Source: an uncultured Prevotellaceae bacterium (lineage in GTDB: Bacteria > Bacteroidota > Bacteroidia > Bacteroidales > Bacteroidaceae). From it: a DNA stretch of 58,368 nucleotides. The DNA lies in NCBI GenBank assembly GCA_902762325.1, contig CACWNV010000022.1:1-58368 (forward strand), written 5' to 3'. Made by a program: the position numbers and the translations under genes. Under the pieces are notes generated by a model, which saw only the letters and a list, made by a program, of their open reading frames with translations, searched no databases and was not told the origin of the DNA. Shown here piece after piece: positions 25,288-34,052 of the stretch (its first letter is position 1; each line of letters begins with the position of its first letter).

Positions 25288-25935
25288 TCACAGTTGTCCC
25301 GCCTCCACCATCAGCACGACACGCTCAGTGAGGCGGTCAACTCCTTCTGCATCGTACTTCTTTCTCAGGCTTGCTCCGAAAGCCCAGGCAAAGGCTTGAT
25401 AGAATCCTGCTTTGATACTGCCAAAGTAAGCCTGAATAAGATTATAGGAAGAAGAATTGCATTCGCGGTAAATCAGTTTTATCAATAGCTTTCCCTGGGC
25501 ATACGTCAGTTTCTTCATACGCGGCGTATACTCCTGCTTGATATTCTTCTCCACCAGTTTCATGTGGGCATCTCGCGACTTCTTATCCGGCAAAGTCTCG
25601 AGAAACTCATAAGTCTCCAGAATGATGGCGTTGCATTCCTTTGCGATAGGAAGCACCTTCTTGACATTATAAACCAGCCTGTTATAGGCTATGCGCTGTT
25701 TTTCATTCTTAAATTCAGGCTTCGGATAAACATAGACATTGTTCAGTTCAACGTACTGAATGGAGTCTCCTTTGTCAAGAACCTTTCCAACTTTTATCGT
25801 CGGTAAGAACGTGGGGGTATCCATGTCCACATCCCTCTGCTCAGGATTGACACGTTCCATCCTGCTCTTCTGTCCCCAGACAGACCCAACAGACAATGTC
25901 AGCACGATAAAAAAAGAAAGCAGCTTCATACTCAT
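25288..25935 (-). CDS. DUF4294 family exported protein
   Basis: About 215 aa from ATG 25935 (MSMKLLSFF); ATG 25929 is an equal alternative, and the upstream frame to 25965 overlaps a promoter box. A signal peptide ends near SVWGQ. The body contains YVELNNVYVYPKPEFKNEKQ, a long helical core (RLVYNVKKVLPIAKECN) and LIKLIYRECNSSSYNLIQAYFGS, which is recognised as the DUF4294 family, conserved across Bacteroidetes with no established function. Convergent with the M28 gene (8 bp between stops), divergent from the GT4 gene. Confidence 0.8.
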   Translation of the reverse strand: MSMKLLSFFIVLTLSVGSVWGQKSRMERVNPEQRDVDMDTPTFLPTIKVGKVLDKGDSIQYVELNNVYVYPKPEFKNEKQRIAYNRLVYNVKKVLPIAKECNAIILETYEFLETLPDKKSRDAHMKLVEKNIKQEYTPRMKKLTYAQGKLLIKLIYRECNSSSYNLIQAYFGSIKAGFYQAFAWAFGASLRKKYDAEGVDRLTERVVLMVEAGQL

Positions 25936-25942
25936 TCGGCCG

Positions 25943-25950
25943 CAAAAGTA
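25943..25950 (-). promoter_or_regulatory. -7 promoter element of DUF4294 gene
   Basis: Minus-strand TACTTTTG matches TAnnTTTG and lies 7 nt before the ATG at 25935. It implies a very short leader, or use of ATG 25929. Confidence 0.5.
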
Positions 25951-26013
25951 ATCATATTTTCCCATAACAAGAAATTATTTATATTAATATTTCATGATGA
26001 AAGTAAAAATGAT

Positions 26014-26021
26014 TACCTTTG
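26014..26021 (+). promoter_or_regulatory. -7 promoter element of GT4 gene
   Basis: TACCTTTG, a full TAnnTTTG match 19 bp before ATG 26041. Confidence 0.6.
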
Positions 26022-26040
26022 GACAAAAGATAAAATTAGC

Positions 26041-27093
26041 ATGAAAAATGTATTGATTGACTTCTCACATTATGACGATTTCAACGGCTTCGGTGAAATC
26101 GCCCGTAACTACATACATACCTTAGTTACCCGAAACATCAACGACCTTCACTTTATCTTTATCCTTCCACGAAAGCATCGTGGACGTTTCGGTGCCGGAT
26201 ACGACTACATCGATCGTGAAGATAAAAGAAGTCAGTTGAAAAGACTGGACAAGCACATCGACTTATGGCATGCTACCGACCAGCAGTTTCACCTGCGTGG
26301 CGGCGACAGTCACACCATCCAGCTGCTGACAGTTCACGACTGTAACTTCATGACCGAGAAGAAAGGGGTACACAAGTGGCGGCATATCCTGCAATTGAAA
26401 TGGCGCGTGCGCCGGTCTGACCATCTGACTACCATTTCCCACTTTGTGCTCGACGACCTGAATCAAAACGGATTCATCATGGGAAAGCCCGTGGATGTCA
26501 TCTACAATGGCATCGCCAACGATGAAGACATGCCGCAGCAACAGCCTTCTTTTATCACCGATGACAAAGTGCCTTTCTTCTTTTCTGTCGGACAGATTCG
26601 TGAAAAGAAGAACCTTCATACACTTGTTCCCATGATGAAGTATTTCCCTCATCACCTGCTTTTCATCTGCGGTGACAATCATTTCAGCTATGCCAGCCAA
26701 CTGCAGCAACTCATCTCCCAACAGGGAGAGGGACGTGTGATGCTGACAGGAAAAATCAGCAATGAAGAGAAACGATGGCTTTACAGTCATTGTGCGGCAT
26801 TCCTTTTTCCAAGCAGGCTAGAAGGATTCGGCATTCCTGTCCTTGAGGCGATGCGCTATCACTGCAAAGTGTTTTCTTCACGCATGACCAGTCTGCCTGA
26901 GGTATGTGGGGAACATGCCTCCTATTGGGATGATTTCACACCCGAAGAGATGGCTAAAGTGGTTCAGGAGGGACTTCAGTCCTGGCAGAAAGATGGTCGT
27001 GAAGCCCAACTTGCAGCCAGACATTCACAGCAATTCAACTATGAGCGGTACACCGACCAGTACCTTAGTCTTTATCGGAAGCTGTTAGGCTGA
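26041..27093 (+). CDS. Glycosyltransferase family 4
   Basis: 350 aa, a two-Rossmann GT-B enzyme. The C-terminal half carries the GT4 signatures FFSVGQIREKKNLHTL (nucleotide-sugar domain start, about 179-194) and FPSRLEGFGIPVLEAM (about 257-272) with the E-x7-E pair. The N-terminal half contains LWHATDQQFHL and VHDCNFM, and a DVIYNGI linker. It transfers a hexose or heptose from a nucleotide sugar, on the cytoplasmic side of the inner membrane. It is the only plus-strand gene of the LPS region, and its end overlaps the convergent GT9 gene by 29 nt. Confidence 0.88.
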   Translation: MKNVLIDFSHYDDFNGFGEIARNYIHTLVTRNINDLHFIFILPRKHRGRFGAGYDYIDREDKRSQLKRLDKHIDLWHATDQQFHLRGGDSHTIQLLTVHDCNFMTEKKGVHKWRHILQLKWRVRRSDHLTTISHFVLDDLNQNGFIMGKPVDVIYNGIANDEDMPQQQPSFITDDKVPFFFSVGQIREKKNLHTLVPMMKYFPHHLLFICGDNHFSYASQLQQLISQQGEGRVMLTGKISNEEKRWLYSHCAAFLFPSRLEGFGIPVLEAMRYHCKVFSSRMTSLPEVCGEHASYWDDFTPEEMAKVVQEGLQSWQKDGREAQLAARHSQQFNYERYTDQYLSLYRKLLG

Positions 27094-28153
27094 TTTGATG
27101 CAGGAAGTCCTGTAGCATCGTCCAGACGCTATCGACGGTAATCAAATCATATTTCTGCTGATCTGTAAGACCTGTTGTGTCTGTAACGGATGAAGCATCT
27201 ATGCCCCAGGCAAGTATGTTCGTGTCAGTTGGCAGCCATGTCTTTTTACTGGCAACAGGCGAACAGATGACCATGGATGGCCGTCCCATCGCATGAACGA
27301 TATGCCTGGCACCACCCTCATTGCCAAAATAGGCAGAACAGTTTGCCGACATGGCAGCTAACTGCCGCGCACTTTTAGCTTCAATGTTCAAAAAAAGAGG
27401 AACGGCATCGGATGAGAGGTGAGATTGCTGCAACACCTTATTATATATATGATGGGCGTTTTCCGCTTCCTTGCCGGGAGCATAGTTGAAGATCAGCTGC
27501 CACTCCGGGAAGTCACGCAACAGGCGTGACAGGATTTCCACCATGCGGTATTCATTCCATGTCTTGTTCTCAAGTTTTGCCGTCACACCTACAAGCATGA
27601 CAGGTCTTTTGAAATCAATGCCCTGCTGTTCCATATAGTGGTGAAAGTCTTCCTTCTCCTGTGCCGTAATACTCAGTGTCAGTTCACGGCAGGGTTTTAT
27701 TTCTCCGTAAGCCGACAATGGCTCTGCCAGTTTGAGATTATGGTCTATCATGCTCTCGTCTTCCTCGCAACCCTCGTAACGATGATTGAACACACCCCAT
27801 GTATAGGGTTTCCTGATGCCTATCCGGAAACGGGAATGGAGTGAGAAAAGGGCAAATAGCATCGTATTCACCGTTGAGCGCATATCAATCACTACATCAT
27901 AGCGTGTCTGATGCACCGTCTTCCACACCTTATTTATATATAAAAGAACCTTATGCCGCTCCGTATCGTTAAAGGAGATGATACGATGAATGGCAGGATG
28001 TCCTTCGAAGAGCGGCGCTATCTTCTCGTTAAGCACAAAGTCAATCTCCGCTTCAGGGAAGCTCTGACGGATGGTGTTGAGCAATGGAGTGGCTAATATG
28101 GCATCACCCATCTGGCGAAACCGCACGACTAAAACACGCTTGCAAGGTCTCAT
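27065..28153 (-). CDS. Glycosyltransferase family 9 (heptosyltransferase-like)
   Basis: 362 aa. The GT9 start CKRVLVVRFRQMGDAILATPLL (read in parts; residues ~4-25) with FPEAEIDFVLNEK is typical of ADP-heptose:LPS heptosyltransferases, as are MLVGVTAKLENKTWNEYRMVEIL and the acceptor-side AYFGNEGGARHIVHAMGRPS (in parts). These add heptose or related sugars to the LPS inner core in the cytoplasm. Last gene of the long leftward LPS operon, 14 bp after the kinase gene. The C-terminus overlaps the convergent GT4 gene. Confidence 0.88.
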   Translation of the reverse strand: MRPCKRVLVVRFRQMGDAILATPLLNTIRQSFPEAEIDFVLNEKIAPLFEGHPAIHRIISFNDTERHKVLLYINKVWKTVHQTRYDVVIDMRSTVNTMLFALFSLHSRFRIGIRKPYTWGVFNHRYEGCEEDESMIDHNLKLAEPLSAYGEIKPCRELTLSITAQEKEDFHHYMEQQGIDFKRPVMLVGVTAKLENKTWNEYRMVEILSRLLRDFPEWQLIFNYAPGKEAENAHHIYNKVLQQSHLSSDAVPLFLNIEAKSARQLAAMSANCSAYFGNEGGARHIVHAMGRPSMVICSPVASKKTWLPTDTNILAWGIDASSVTDTTGLTDQQKYDLITVDSVWTMLQDFLHQISLTASDKD

Positions 28154-28167
28154 ATCAAACAGTCCTT

Positions 28168-28947
28168 TTATAATTCAAGATTAAACTCCATTTCACGTTT
28201 CTTCTGGTAATGTGTCCAGAAGCGTTTCCTCTCTGCCATCAGGATGCGCTCTGCTGCTGTTGGATCAAACTGGCGAAGACGGGCATATTCACGAATCAGC
28301 AGTTCCATGAAATGCTTCGGTCCCCATAGTCGGGCAAAGCTGCGGCATCCGTCTTCCATGTTGACAGCTCCGAAACGCATACGGTTGATATCGACAATGG
28401 AAAAACAATAGTCGTCTGTCCCACCGCTCTTCTCTTCGCTTTCCTTTATGTCCCACAGCACATTCCCCGGTGAGAAATCCAGATGCAGCACTTCATGCTC
28501 GTGCATGTGGGCAACGTAGGCAGCCAGTGCCCTTGCCAACGGCGCATAGACATTCTCCGGCGCATCACCCATCTCATAGAGCAAGTGCCTGTAGGGACAC
28601 TGGACACTGATAAACCATGAGTGCTGGATAATACCCGCTTTCCGGTCTTCTATATAGGCTACTGCTTCGGGCGTCTCTATTCCTCTTTCCAATAAGATGG
28701 ACGGATAATTATATGCACGTTTGCCCTTCGGCTGCCGGAGTCCCAAGGAATAGACCCAATTACTGGGAAACACAGGTTTCTTATACCGTTTCACATTGAA
28801 TTGTGTGCCGTCGGGTGCAACGAAGAGCTTGATAAGGTTGCGGCGGCCGCCATAGATATACACTCCCTCTTCATCCATCTGGTCAGGGATATGCCGGATG
28901 AATGCCTCATAGTACGCATATTTCGGATTAATAGTCGTCGTCCTCAT
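28168..28947 (-). CDS. Lipopolysaccharide (Kdo/InaA-like) kinase
   Basis: 259 aa with a reduced protein-kinase-like fold. A lysine in FNVKRYKKP serves as the likely ATP-binding residue, the catalytic loop is HEHEVLHLDFSPGNVLW (about residues 150-166; Asp and Asn present), and a DFG-like metal site is IVDINRMRF. Such enzymes phosphorylate Kdo or heptose of the LPS core (KdkA/WaaP group). The gene overlaps the upstream GT4 gene by 4 nt and is followed by the GT9 gene, a normal LPS core context. The exact phosphorylation site cannot be predicted. Confidence 0.85.
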   Translation of the reverse strand: MRTTTINPKYAYYEAFIRHIPDQMDEEGVYIYGGRRNLIKLFVAPDGTQFNVKRYKKPVFPSNWVYSLGLRQPKGKRAYNYPSILLERGIETPEAVAYIEDRKAGIIQHSWFISVQCPYRHLLYEMGDAPENVYAPLARALAAYVAHMHEHEVLHLDFSPGNVLWDIKESEEKSGGTDDYCFSIVDINRMRFGAVNMEDGCRSFARLWGPKHFMELLIREYARLRQFDPTAAERILMAERKRFWTHYQKKREMEFNLEL

Positions 28948-30098
28948 AATAGTCGTTTATATATATCCAAGACCTTACTCGCCACATCATTTCCTTCGAA
29001 ACGGCGGACATATTCCCTGCTTCTGGCAATCCGTTCTTCCCTCCCTTCTGCACCTTTCAGTGAGTTGCAGATACCTTTTGCCATTCCTTTTTCATCATCC
29101 GGGTTGACATAGATGTTTTCTTTGCCACCAGCCTCTTCCAGACAACTGCCCGAACAGGCAACAACGGGAAGACCACTCTGTATCGCCTCTATCACGGGAA
29201 TGCCGAATCCTTCATAACGGGAGGGATAGACGAACGCCTCTGCCTGCTGATAAAGGGCTGGCAGGTCGGCAAAGGGCACACCGTGAAGTAGCTTCACGCG
29301 ATTGCCAAGTCCGTTGTCGTGAACAAATCTTTCCACGGTATCTGCATAGGGAGTTCTTCGCCCGACGATAACCATTGACACATCCTCCGGCACCTGACGA
29401 AGAGCCTTGACAGCCAGCAGCACATTCTTCCGTTCTTCGACAGTACCCACATTGATGATGTATCTCCCCGGCAACTGATACTTCTGCCGTACCTCCTGCT
29501 TCTTCTCTTCGGTCGCACACTTCTTAAAGCCGGTGTCACAACTCTGATAAATCACTTCTATCTTCTCCGGCTGCACATCGGAATAATACAGAATGTCATT
29601 CTTGGTACACTCGCTGATGGCGATGATACGATCGGCCTCAGCAACTGTCTTACGGAATTTCCAGGCATAGATCTTCGTATCCAGCCATTGATAATATTCG
29701 GGATGGCGCAGGAAGATCAGGTCGTGAATGGTGACGACGGTCTTGATTCCAGCTTTCTTGATTCCCATGGGCAGCTCTCCCGACAGACCATGATACAGGC
29801 TGACACCGTCCCGCAGCAAATCATTCGGCAAGCCATAGGTACGCCAGTATGCCCCTCTCAGACGGTCTGTGAGCGAGGGATGATGGGTATCTGAAAGGAA
29901 ACCGGGATAGCTCCAACCGACATTCGAGTCAGTGGTAACCATCTTTCTAAGCTCTTCCTTTCCGGCATCAGGTGCATAGAGGAGAAACTGGAAGTCAGCA
30001 GGAGCAATGGCCGACAGGTCATTGACAAGTGTCCGGGCATAGCTTCCCAGTCCTGTTCCGTTTCTGACGATACGTTTGGCATCAAATCCTATTCTCAT
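28944..30098 (-). CDS. Glycosyltransferase family 4
   Basis: 384 aa. The N-terminal Rossmann domain begins MRIGFDAKRIVRNGTGLG, the mannosyltransferase-like GT4 opening. It continues with TVVTIHDLIFLRHPEYY and the C-terminal sugar-nucleotide domain with IINVGTVEERKNVLLAVKAL, LHGVPFADLPALYQQA and VYPSRYEGFGIPVIEAI (in parts). Full length and intact. Coupled by 4-nt overlaps both to the acyltransferase upstream and to the LPS kinase downstream, so it most likely builds the LPS core. Donor and acceptor unknown. Confidence 0.9.
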   Translation of the reverse strand: MRIGFDAKRIVRNGTGLGSYARTLVNDLSAIAPADFQFLLYAPDAGKEELRKMVTTDSNVGWSYPGFLSDTHHPSLTDRLRGAYWRTYGLPNDLLRDGVSLYHGLSGELPMGIKKAGIKTVVTIHDLIFLRHPEYYQWLDTKIYAWKFRKTVAEADRIIAISECTKNDILYYSDVQPEKIEVIYQSCDTGFKKCATEEKKQEVRQKYQLPGRYIINVGTVEERKNVLLAVKALRQVPEDVSMVIVGRRTPYADTVERFVHDNGLGNRVKLLHGVPFADLPALYQQAEAFVYPSRYEGFGIPVIEAIQSGLPVVACSGSCLEEAGGKENIYVNPDDEKGMAKGICNSLKGAEGREERIARSREYVRRFEGNDVASKVLDIYKRLL

Positions 30099-31084
30099 GT
30101 CTCAGACCGTTTGATTACTTTACCATTCACCTCCGTAAACCGCTGGTCGAATTCCTCGTGGGTTCTTTTCCATCGGTTGTGTGTCCAGAGATAGTATTCG
30201 GGATGCTGACGGATATTCTCTTCCAGCATCTTAAAGAAGCGGCGCGTGATCTCATATTCCTCCAAGGTGTTCGGCTCCTTGGTAATCAGGCGGAGCGTAC
30301 AGGTATAATACCCGCGGCGCGGACGGCCCATCTCTACGTAGTAAACGGCATCATTCATCTTGCGCATGATGCGTTCTGCGCCGGTGAACACCCCTGTCTC
30401 ATGTCCCATGAAAGGAATCCACAGATGAATGTTCTCCCATTTGGGCGCTTGGTCGGCAATATATCCGAAGAGATTCATCACCCCTTCACGCTTGTACTTC
30501 ACCAGATAGCGCAGGATGTCTTTCTTAGGAATCGCCACTCCATGGGCATGGGAGCGCAGCTTGTAGAAGATATAATCCATCACGTCATTGCTCAAAGGCT
30601 TGTAGATAAGTCCTAAGACACTTCCTTCGGGCATATAGTATTGGGTACACGATAGCCATTCCCAGTTACAGTAATGCCCCAGAATGGTTCCGATGTTCTG
30701 TCCTCCGTCAAAAGCATCAGAGAACACTTCAGGGTTGACAAAAGTAAATCTTCTCTGTGCTTCCTCCTTACTGATAGACAGCAGCTTAATGGATTCAAAG
30801 AAATAGTCGCTGAGCCAGTGGTAAAACTTCCTTTCTATGCGTTTGATTTCATCCTGGCTCTTCTCGGGAAACGAAATCGTCAGATTCGACCTGACAATCT
30901 TCCGCCTATATCGCAGGACATCATACAGAAGGAAATACAGCATGTCTGCCATAACGTACATCACCCGGAGTGGCAGGAGCGAAAAGACATAGCACAGACG
31001 ATAACAGCAGATGGAAAGAAATGAAACTTTCATATTGTTCATCTCTTCTCCGTCTGTTTTTTTTGTTTGTTTCTCACTGCTCAT
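30095..31084 (-). CDS. Lipid A acyltransferase (LpxL/HtrB-like)
   Basis: 329 aa. An N-terminal hydrophobic segment (residues ~25-55, YRLCYVFSLLPLRVMYVMAD) anchors it to the inner membrane. The HxxxxD/E catalytic motif is GHYCNWEW (about 136-143), followed by VLGLIYKPL and a later FGYIADQAPKW block typical of the LpxL family. It adds a secondary acyl chain to the Kdo-lipid A precursor. Start 31084 sits 8 bp after the aminotransferase stop with a GAGACGAG stretch before it; MNNMKVSF further in is an alternative start. Embedded in the LPS operon. Confidence 0.88.
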   Translation of the reverse strand: MSSEKQTKKTDGEEMNNMKVSFLSICCYRLCYVFSLLPLRVMYVMADMLYFLLYDVLRYRRKIVRSNLTISFPEKSQDEIKRIERKFYHWLSDYFFESIKLLSISKEEAQRRFTFVNPEVFSDAFDGGQNIGTILGHYCNWEWLSCTQYYMPEGSVLGLIYKPLSNDVMDYIFYKLRSHAHGVAIPKKDILRYLVKYKREGVMNLFGYIADQAPKWENIHLWIPFMGHETGVFTGAERIMRKMNDAVYYVEMGRPRRGYYTCTLRLITKEPNTLEEYEITRRFFKMLEENIRQHPEYYLWTHNRWKRTHEEFDQRFTEVNGKVIKRSET

Positions 31085-31092
31085 CTCGTCTC

Positions 31093-32208
31093 TTATTTAA
31101 ACTCGTTAATCCGGCGGACTACCTCCTTCGCTTCTTCTTCCTCCATCACCTGACTCATCGGAAGACTCAGTTCCTGACGGTGAATCTGCTCGGTCACCGG
31201 CAATGACAAATATCCCATTTCCTGATAACACTCCTGCTGATGAGGGGCTATCGGATAATGGATGAGTGTCTGGATGCCATGCTGGGACAAATACGCCTGC
31301 AGATCATCTCTCTGCTCACAGAACACGGGGAACAGATGATAGACGTTCATGCGCTCATCGGGCATCACATCGGGCATCCATACTCTCCGATTGTCTATTC
31401 CTTCCCGATAGATGCGGGCAATGTCCCGACGATGCCGGTTGTCGGCATCAAGATATTTCAGCTTGACGGAAAGGACTGCTGCCTGTATCTCATCCAACCG
31501 GCTGTTCCGTCCTTTGTACTGAAAGACATATTTCTTGTGGGAGCCATAGTTGGACAGGGCTCGGACCACTTCTGCCAGTTCCTCATCATCGGTCGTCACG
31601 GCTCCCCCGTCTCCCAAGGCGCCAAGATTCTTCCCAGGATAGAAACTATGACCGGCGGCAGCTCCCAGCGAACCAGTATGCCGTCCGTCTACCGTACAGC
31701 AGCCATGAGCCTGGGCATTGTCTTCCACTAACAACAGCTGATGCTGGCTGCAGATCTGGGCGATGCGCGGCGTAAAGGCGCAACGACCATAGAGATGAAC
31801 GAGCATCACGGAGCGCGTCTTCTCTGTAATATGCCGTTCTATTTCTTCCTCGTCAATCTCCAAGGTATGAAGATTAGGTTCTACCAGGACAGGGACCAGC
31901 CCGTTCTCGGTGATAGCCAGGATGGAGGCAATGAATGTATTAGCCGGAACAATCACCTCGTCTCCCGGCTTCATGCGCCCCAGTTCTATATAAGCTCTGT
32001 AAATCAGGGTCAGGGCATCAAGCCCGTTGCCACACCCCACACAGTACCGCGTACCGATGTAATCGGCATAGGCAGACTCGAACCGTGCATTCTCGGCTCC
32101 GCGCAGATACCATCCGGAATCTGTCACCCGCTGCACCGCCTCATGAATCTCATCCCGGTATCGCTGTGTGACCTTTTGAAGATCAAGAAAGCTTATAGAC
32201 TTATTCAT
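31093..32208 (-). CDS. DegT/DnrJ/EryC1/StrS aminotransferase (FdtB-like)
   Basis: 371 aa, PLP fold-type I. It contains ISFLDLQKVTQRYRDE, GCGNGLDALTLIYRA (PLP phosphate), VEDNAQAHG (Asp for PLP), and the Schiff-base lysine in SFYPGKNLGALGDGGAV (about residue 183). The pattern resembles dTDP-3-keto-6-deoxyhexose transaminases such as FdtB/QdtB. It would make an amino sugar for the LPS. It lies 10 bp after the ABC transporter gene. It is distinct from the DegT protein at 9790-10899, which has a different N-terminus and active-site surround. Confidence 0.88.
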   Translation of the reverse strand: MNKSISFLDLQKVTQRYRDEIHEAVQRVTDSGWYLRGAENARFESAYADYIGTRYCVGCGNGLDALTLIYRAYIELGRMKPGDEVIVPANTFIASILAITENGLVPVLVEPNLHTLEIDEEEIERHITEKTRSVMLVHLYGRCAFTPRIAQICSQHQLLLVEDNAQAHGCCTVDGRHTGSLGAAAGHSFYPGKNLGALGDGGAVTTDDEELAEVVRALSNYGSHKKYVFQYKGRNSRLDEIQAAVLSVKLKYLDADNRHRRDIARIYREGIDNRRVWMPDVMPDERMNVYHLFPVFCEQRDDLQAYLSQHGIQTLIHYPIAPHQQECYQEMGYLSLPVTEQIHRQELSLPMSQVMEEEEAKEVVRRINEFK

Positions 32209-32217
32209 CTCTATCTC

Positions 32218-34047
32218 TTACACTTGTTGCATGTCATGTAGTTTCTTGTAATAGCCCTGTCCAGCCATCAGCTCCTCATGGGTTCCGCGTTCCACGATAC
32301 GACCTTCGTGGAGCACGCATATCTCATCGGCGTTCCGGATGGTTGACAGACGATGGGCTATGGCGACGGTAGTACGTGTCTTCATCAGCCGCTCAAGGGC
32401 GTCCTGCACCAGTCGCTCGCTCTCGGTGTCGAGTGCCGACGTTGCCTCGTCAAGAATCAGGATGGGCGGGTTCTTCAGAATGGCACGGGCGATGCTCACA
32501 CGCTGCCGCTGACCTCCCGACAACCTACTTCCCCGGTCACCGATATTTGTATCATACCCGTTTTCCGACTGCATGATGAAGTCATGGGCATTGGCTATCT
32601 TTGCCGCCTCTTCCACCTGCTCTTTGGTAGCACCGTCCACTCCGAAAGAAATGTTGTTGAAGAATGAGTCGTTGAAGAGTATCGCCTCCTGATTGACATT
32701 GCCAATCAGCTTCCGCAGGTCGTGGATGCCCAGGTCCTTCACATTGATGCCGTCGATGAGCACCTCGCCTTCCTGCACGTCATAGTAGCGCGGTATCAGA
32801 TCGACAAGTGTCGACTTTCCTCCCCCGCTCTGACCGACGAACGCGATGGTCTTTCCCTTCTCTATCGTGAGATTGATATGACGGAGCACCCATTGCTCGC
32901 CATACTTGAACGACACATCCCGGAACTCGATGCTCCGTTCAAACTGCTCGATATGCTTCGGGTGGGCAGCTTCCTTGATGTCGTTCTCTGCCAGTAATAT
33001 CTTGTCCACTCGTTCCATGCTGGCAAGTCCTTTGGGGATGTTATAGCCTGCCTTGGAGAATTCTTTCAGCGGATTGATGATTGAATAGAGGATTACCATG
33101 TAATAGATGAACATCGGACCCGTCAGCGTGTGATTGTTAAGCACCAGAATACCGCCAAACCACAGGACAATGACAATCATCACCGTACCCAGGAACTCCG
33201 ACATGGGGTGTGCCATCGACTGGCGGATGTTCACGCGCATGATGTCGTAACGGTAGGCTGAGTTCACCTGATCGAAACGGCGGTTCATCTTTTCCTCGGC
33301 ACAGAATGCCTTGATGATGCGCAGACCGCCCAGCGTCTCCTCCACCTGACTCATCGTATCGCTCCAGAGCGACTGCGCCTTGATGCTCTTCTGCTTTAAC
33401 CGACGACCTACCAGACCCATGAACCAGCCGAACACCGGTACAAAGATAATGGTGAAGAGCGTCAGCTGCCAGGAGAAGACCAGCAGGGCAATGAAGTAGG
33501 CGATAATCAGAATCGGGTTCTTGAACAGCATGTCGAGACTTGACATGATGCTCGACTCTATCTCCTGCACGTCACCGCTCATGCGTGCAATGATGTCTCC
33601 CTTGCGCTCCTCACTGAAAAAGCCGAGCGGCAGGGATGTGATCTTCTGATAGAGCTGGTTGCGTATGTCACGGACGACACCTGTGCGGATGGGAATGATG
33701 GTAGCGGATGAAAGGAAGTAGGCACCGGTCTTCAGTGCCGTCATCACTGCCAGCACCAGTCCGATAACCAGCAGCGTGGTCGTGGCACCTACCGACTGGA
33801 TAAGCTGATTGACATAATAGTTCATGTTGTTCATCAGCACGCTCGTCATGTTCTTCCAGTCCCACGCCATCAGGGCTGTAGCATTCTCCGTGTCGCCGGT
33901 CTTGAACAGGATGTCAAGCATGGGAATGAGGGTGGCAAAGGAGAAGATATTCAATATCGCTGACAAGATATTGAACAACACTGACAGCAGCAGGAATTTC
34001 TTATAGGGCGGGACGAACCGCCTCAGCACTTGCAGGAATTCTTTCAT
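32218..34047 (-). CDS. ABC exporter, ATP-binding/permease fusion (MsbA-like)
   Basis: 609 aa. An N-terminal six-helix exporter domain (~20-330) and a C-terminal ATPase. Walker A is GQSGGGKST (about 391-399), the signature LSGGQRQR, and Walker B ILILDEATSALD with a switch His in VAIAHRLSTI. A Q-loop (NVNQEAILFND) is present. Half-transporters of this type flip lipid A-core or other lipids across the inner membrane. Placement inside the LPS core operon favours an MsbA-type role, but Bacteroidetes carry several such exporters. Confidence 0.9.
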   Translation of the reverse strand: MKEFLQVLRRFVPPYKKFLLLSVLFNILSAILNIFSFATLIPMLDILFKTGDTENATALMAWDWKNMTSVLMNNMNYYVNQLIQSVGATTTLLVIGLVLAVMTALKTGAYFLSSATIIPIRTGVVRDIRNQLYQKITSLPLGFFSEERKGDIIARMSGDVQEIESSIMSSLDMLFKNPILIIAYFIALLVFSWQLTLFTIIFVPVFGWFMGLVGRRLKQKSIKAQSLWSDTMSQVEETLGGLRIIKAFCAEEKMNRRFDQVNSAYRYDIMRVNIRQSMAHPMSEFLGTVMIVIVLWFGGILVLNNHTLTGPMFIYYMVILYSIINPLKEFSKAGYNIPKGLASMERVDKILLAENDIKEAAHPKHIEQFERSIEFRDVSFKYGEQWVLRHINLTIEKGKTIAFVGQSGGGKSTLVDLIPRYYDVQEGEVLIDGINVKDLGIHDLRKLIGNVNQEAILFNDSFFNNISFGVDGATKEQVEEAAKIANAHDFIMQSENGYDTNIGDRGSRLSGGQRQRVSIARAILKNPPILILDEATSALDTESERLVQDALERLMKTRTTVAIAHRLSTIRNADEICVLHEGRIVERGTHEELMAGQGYYKKLHDMQQV

Positions 34048-34052
34048 ATTTC

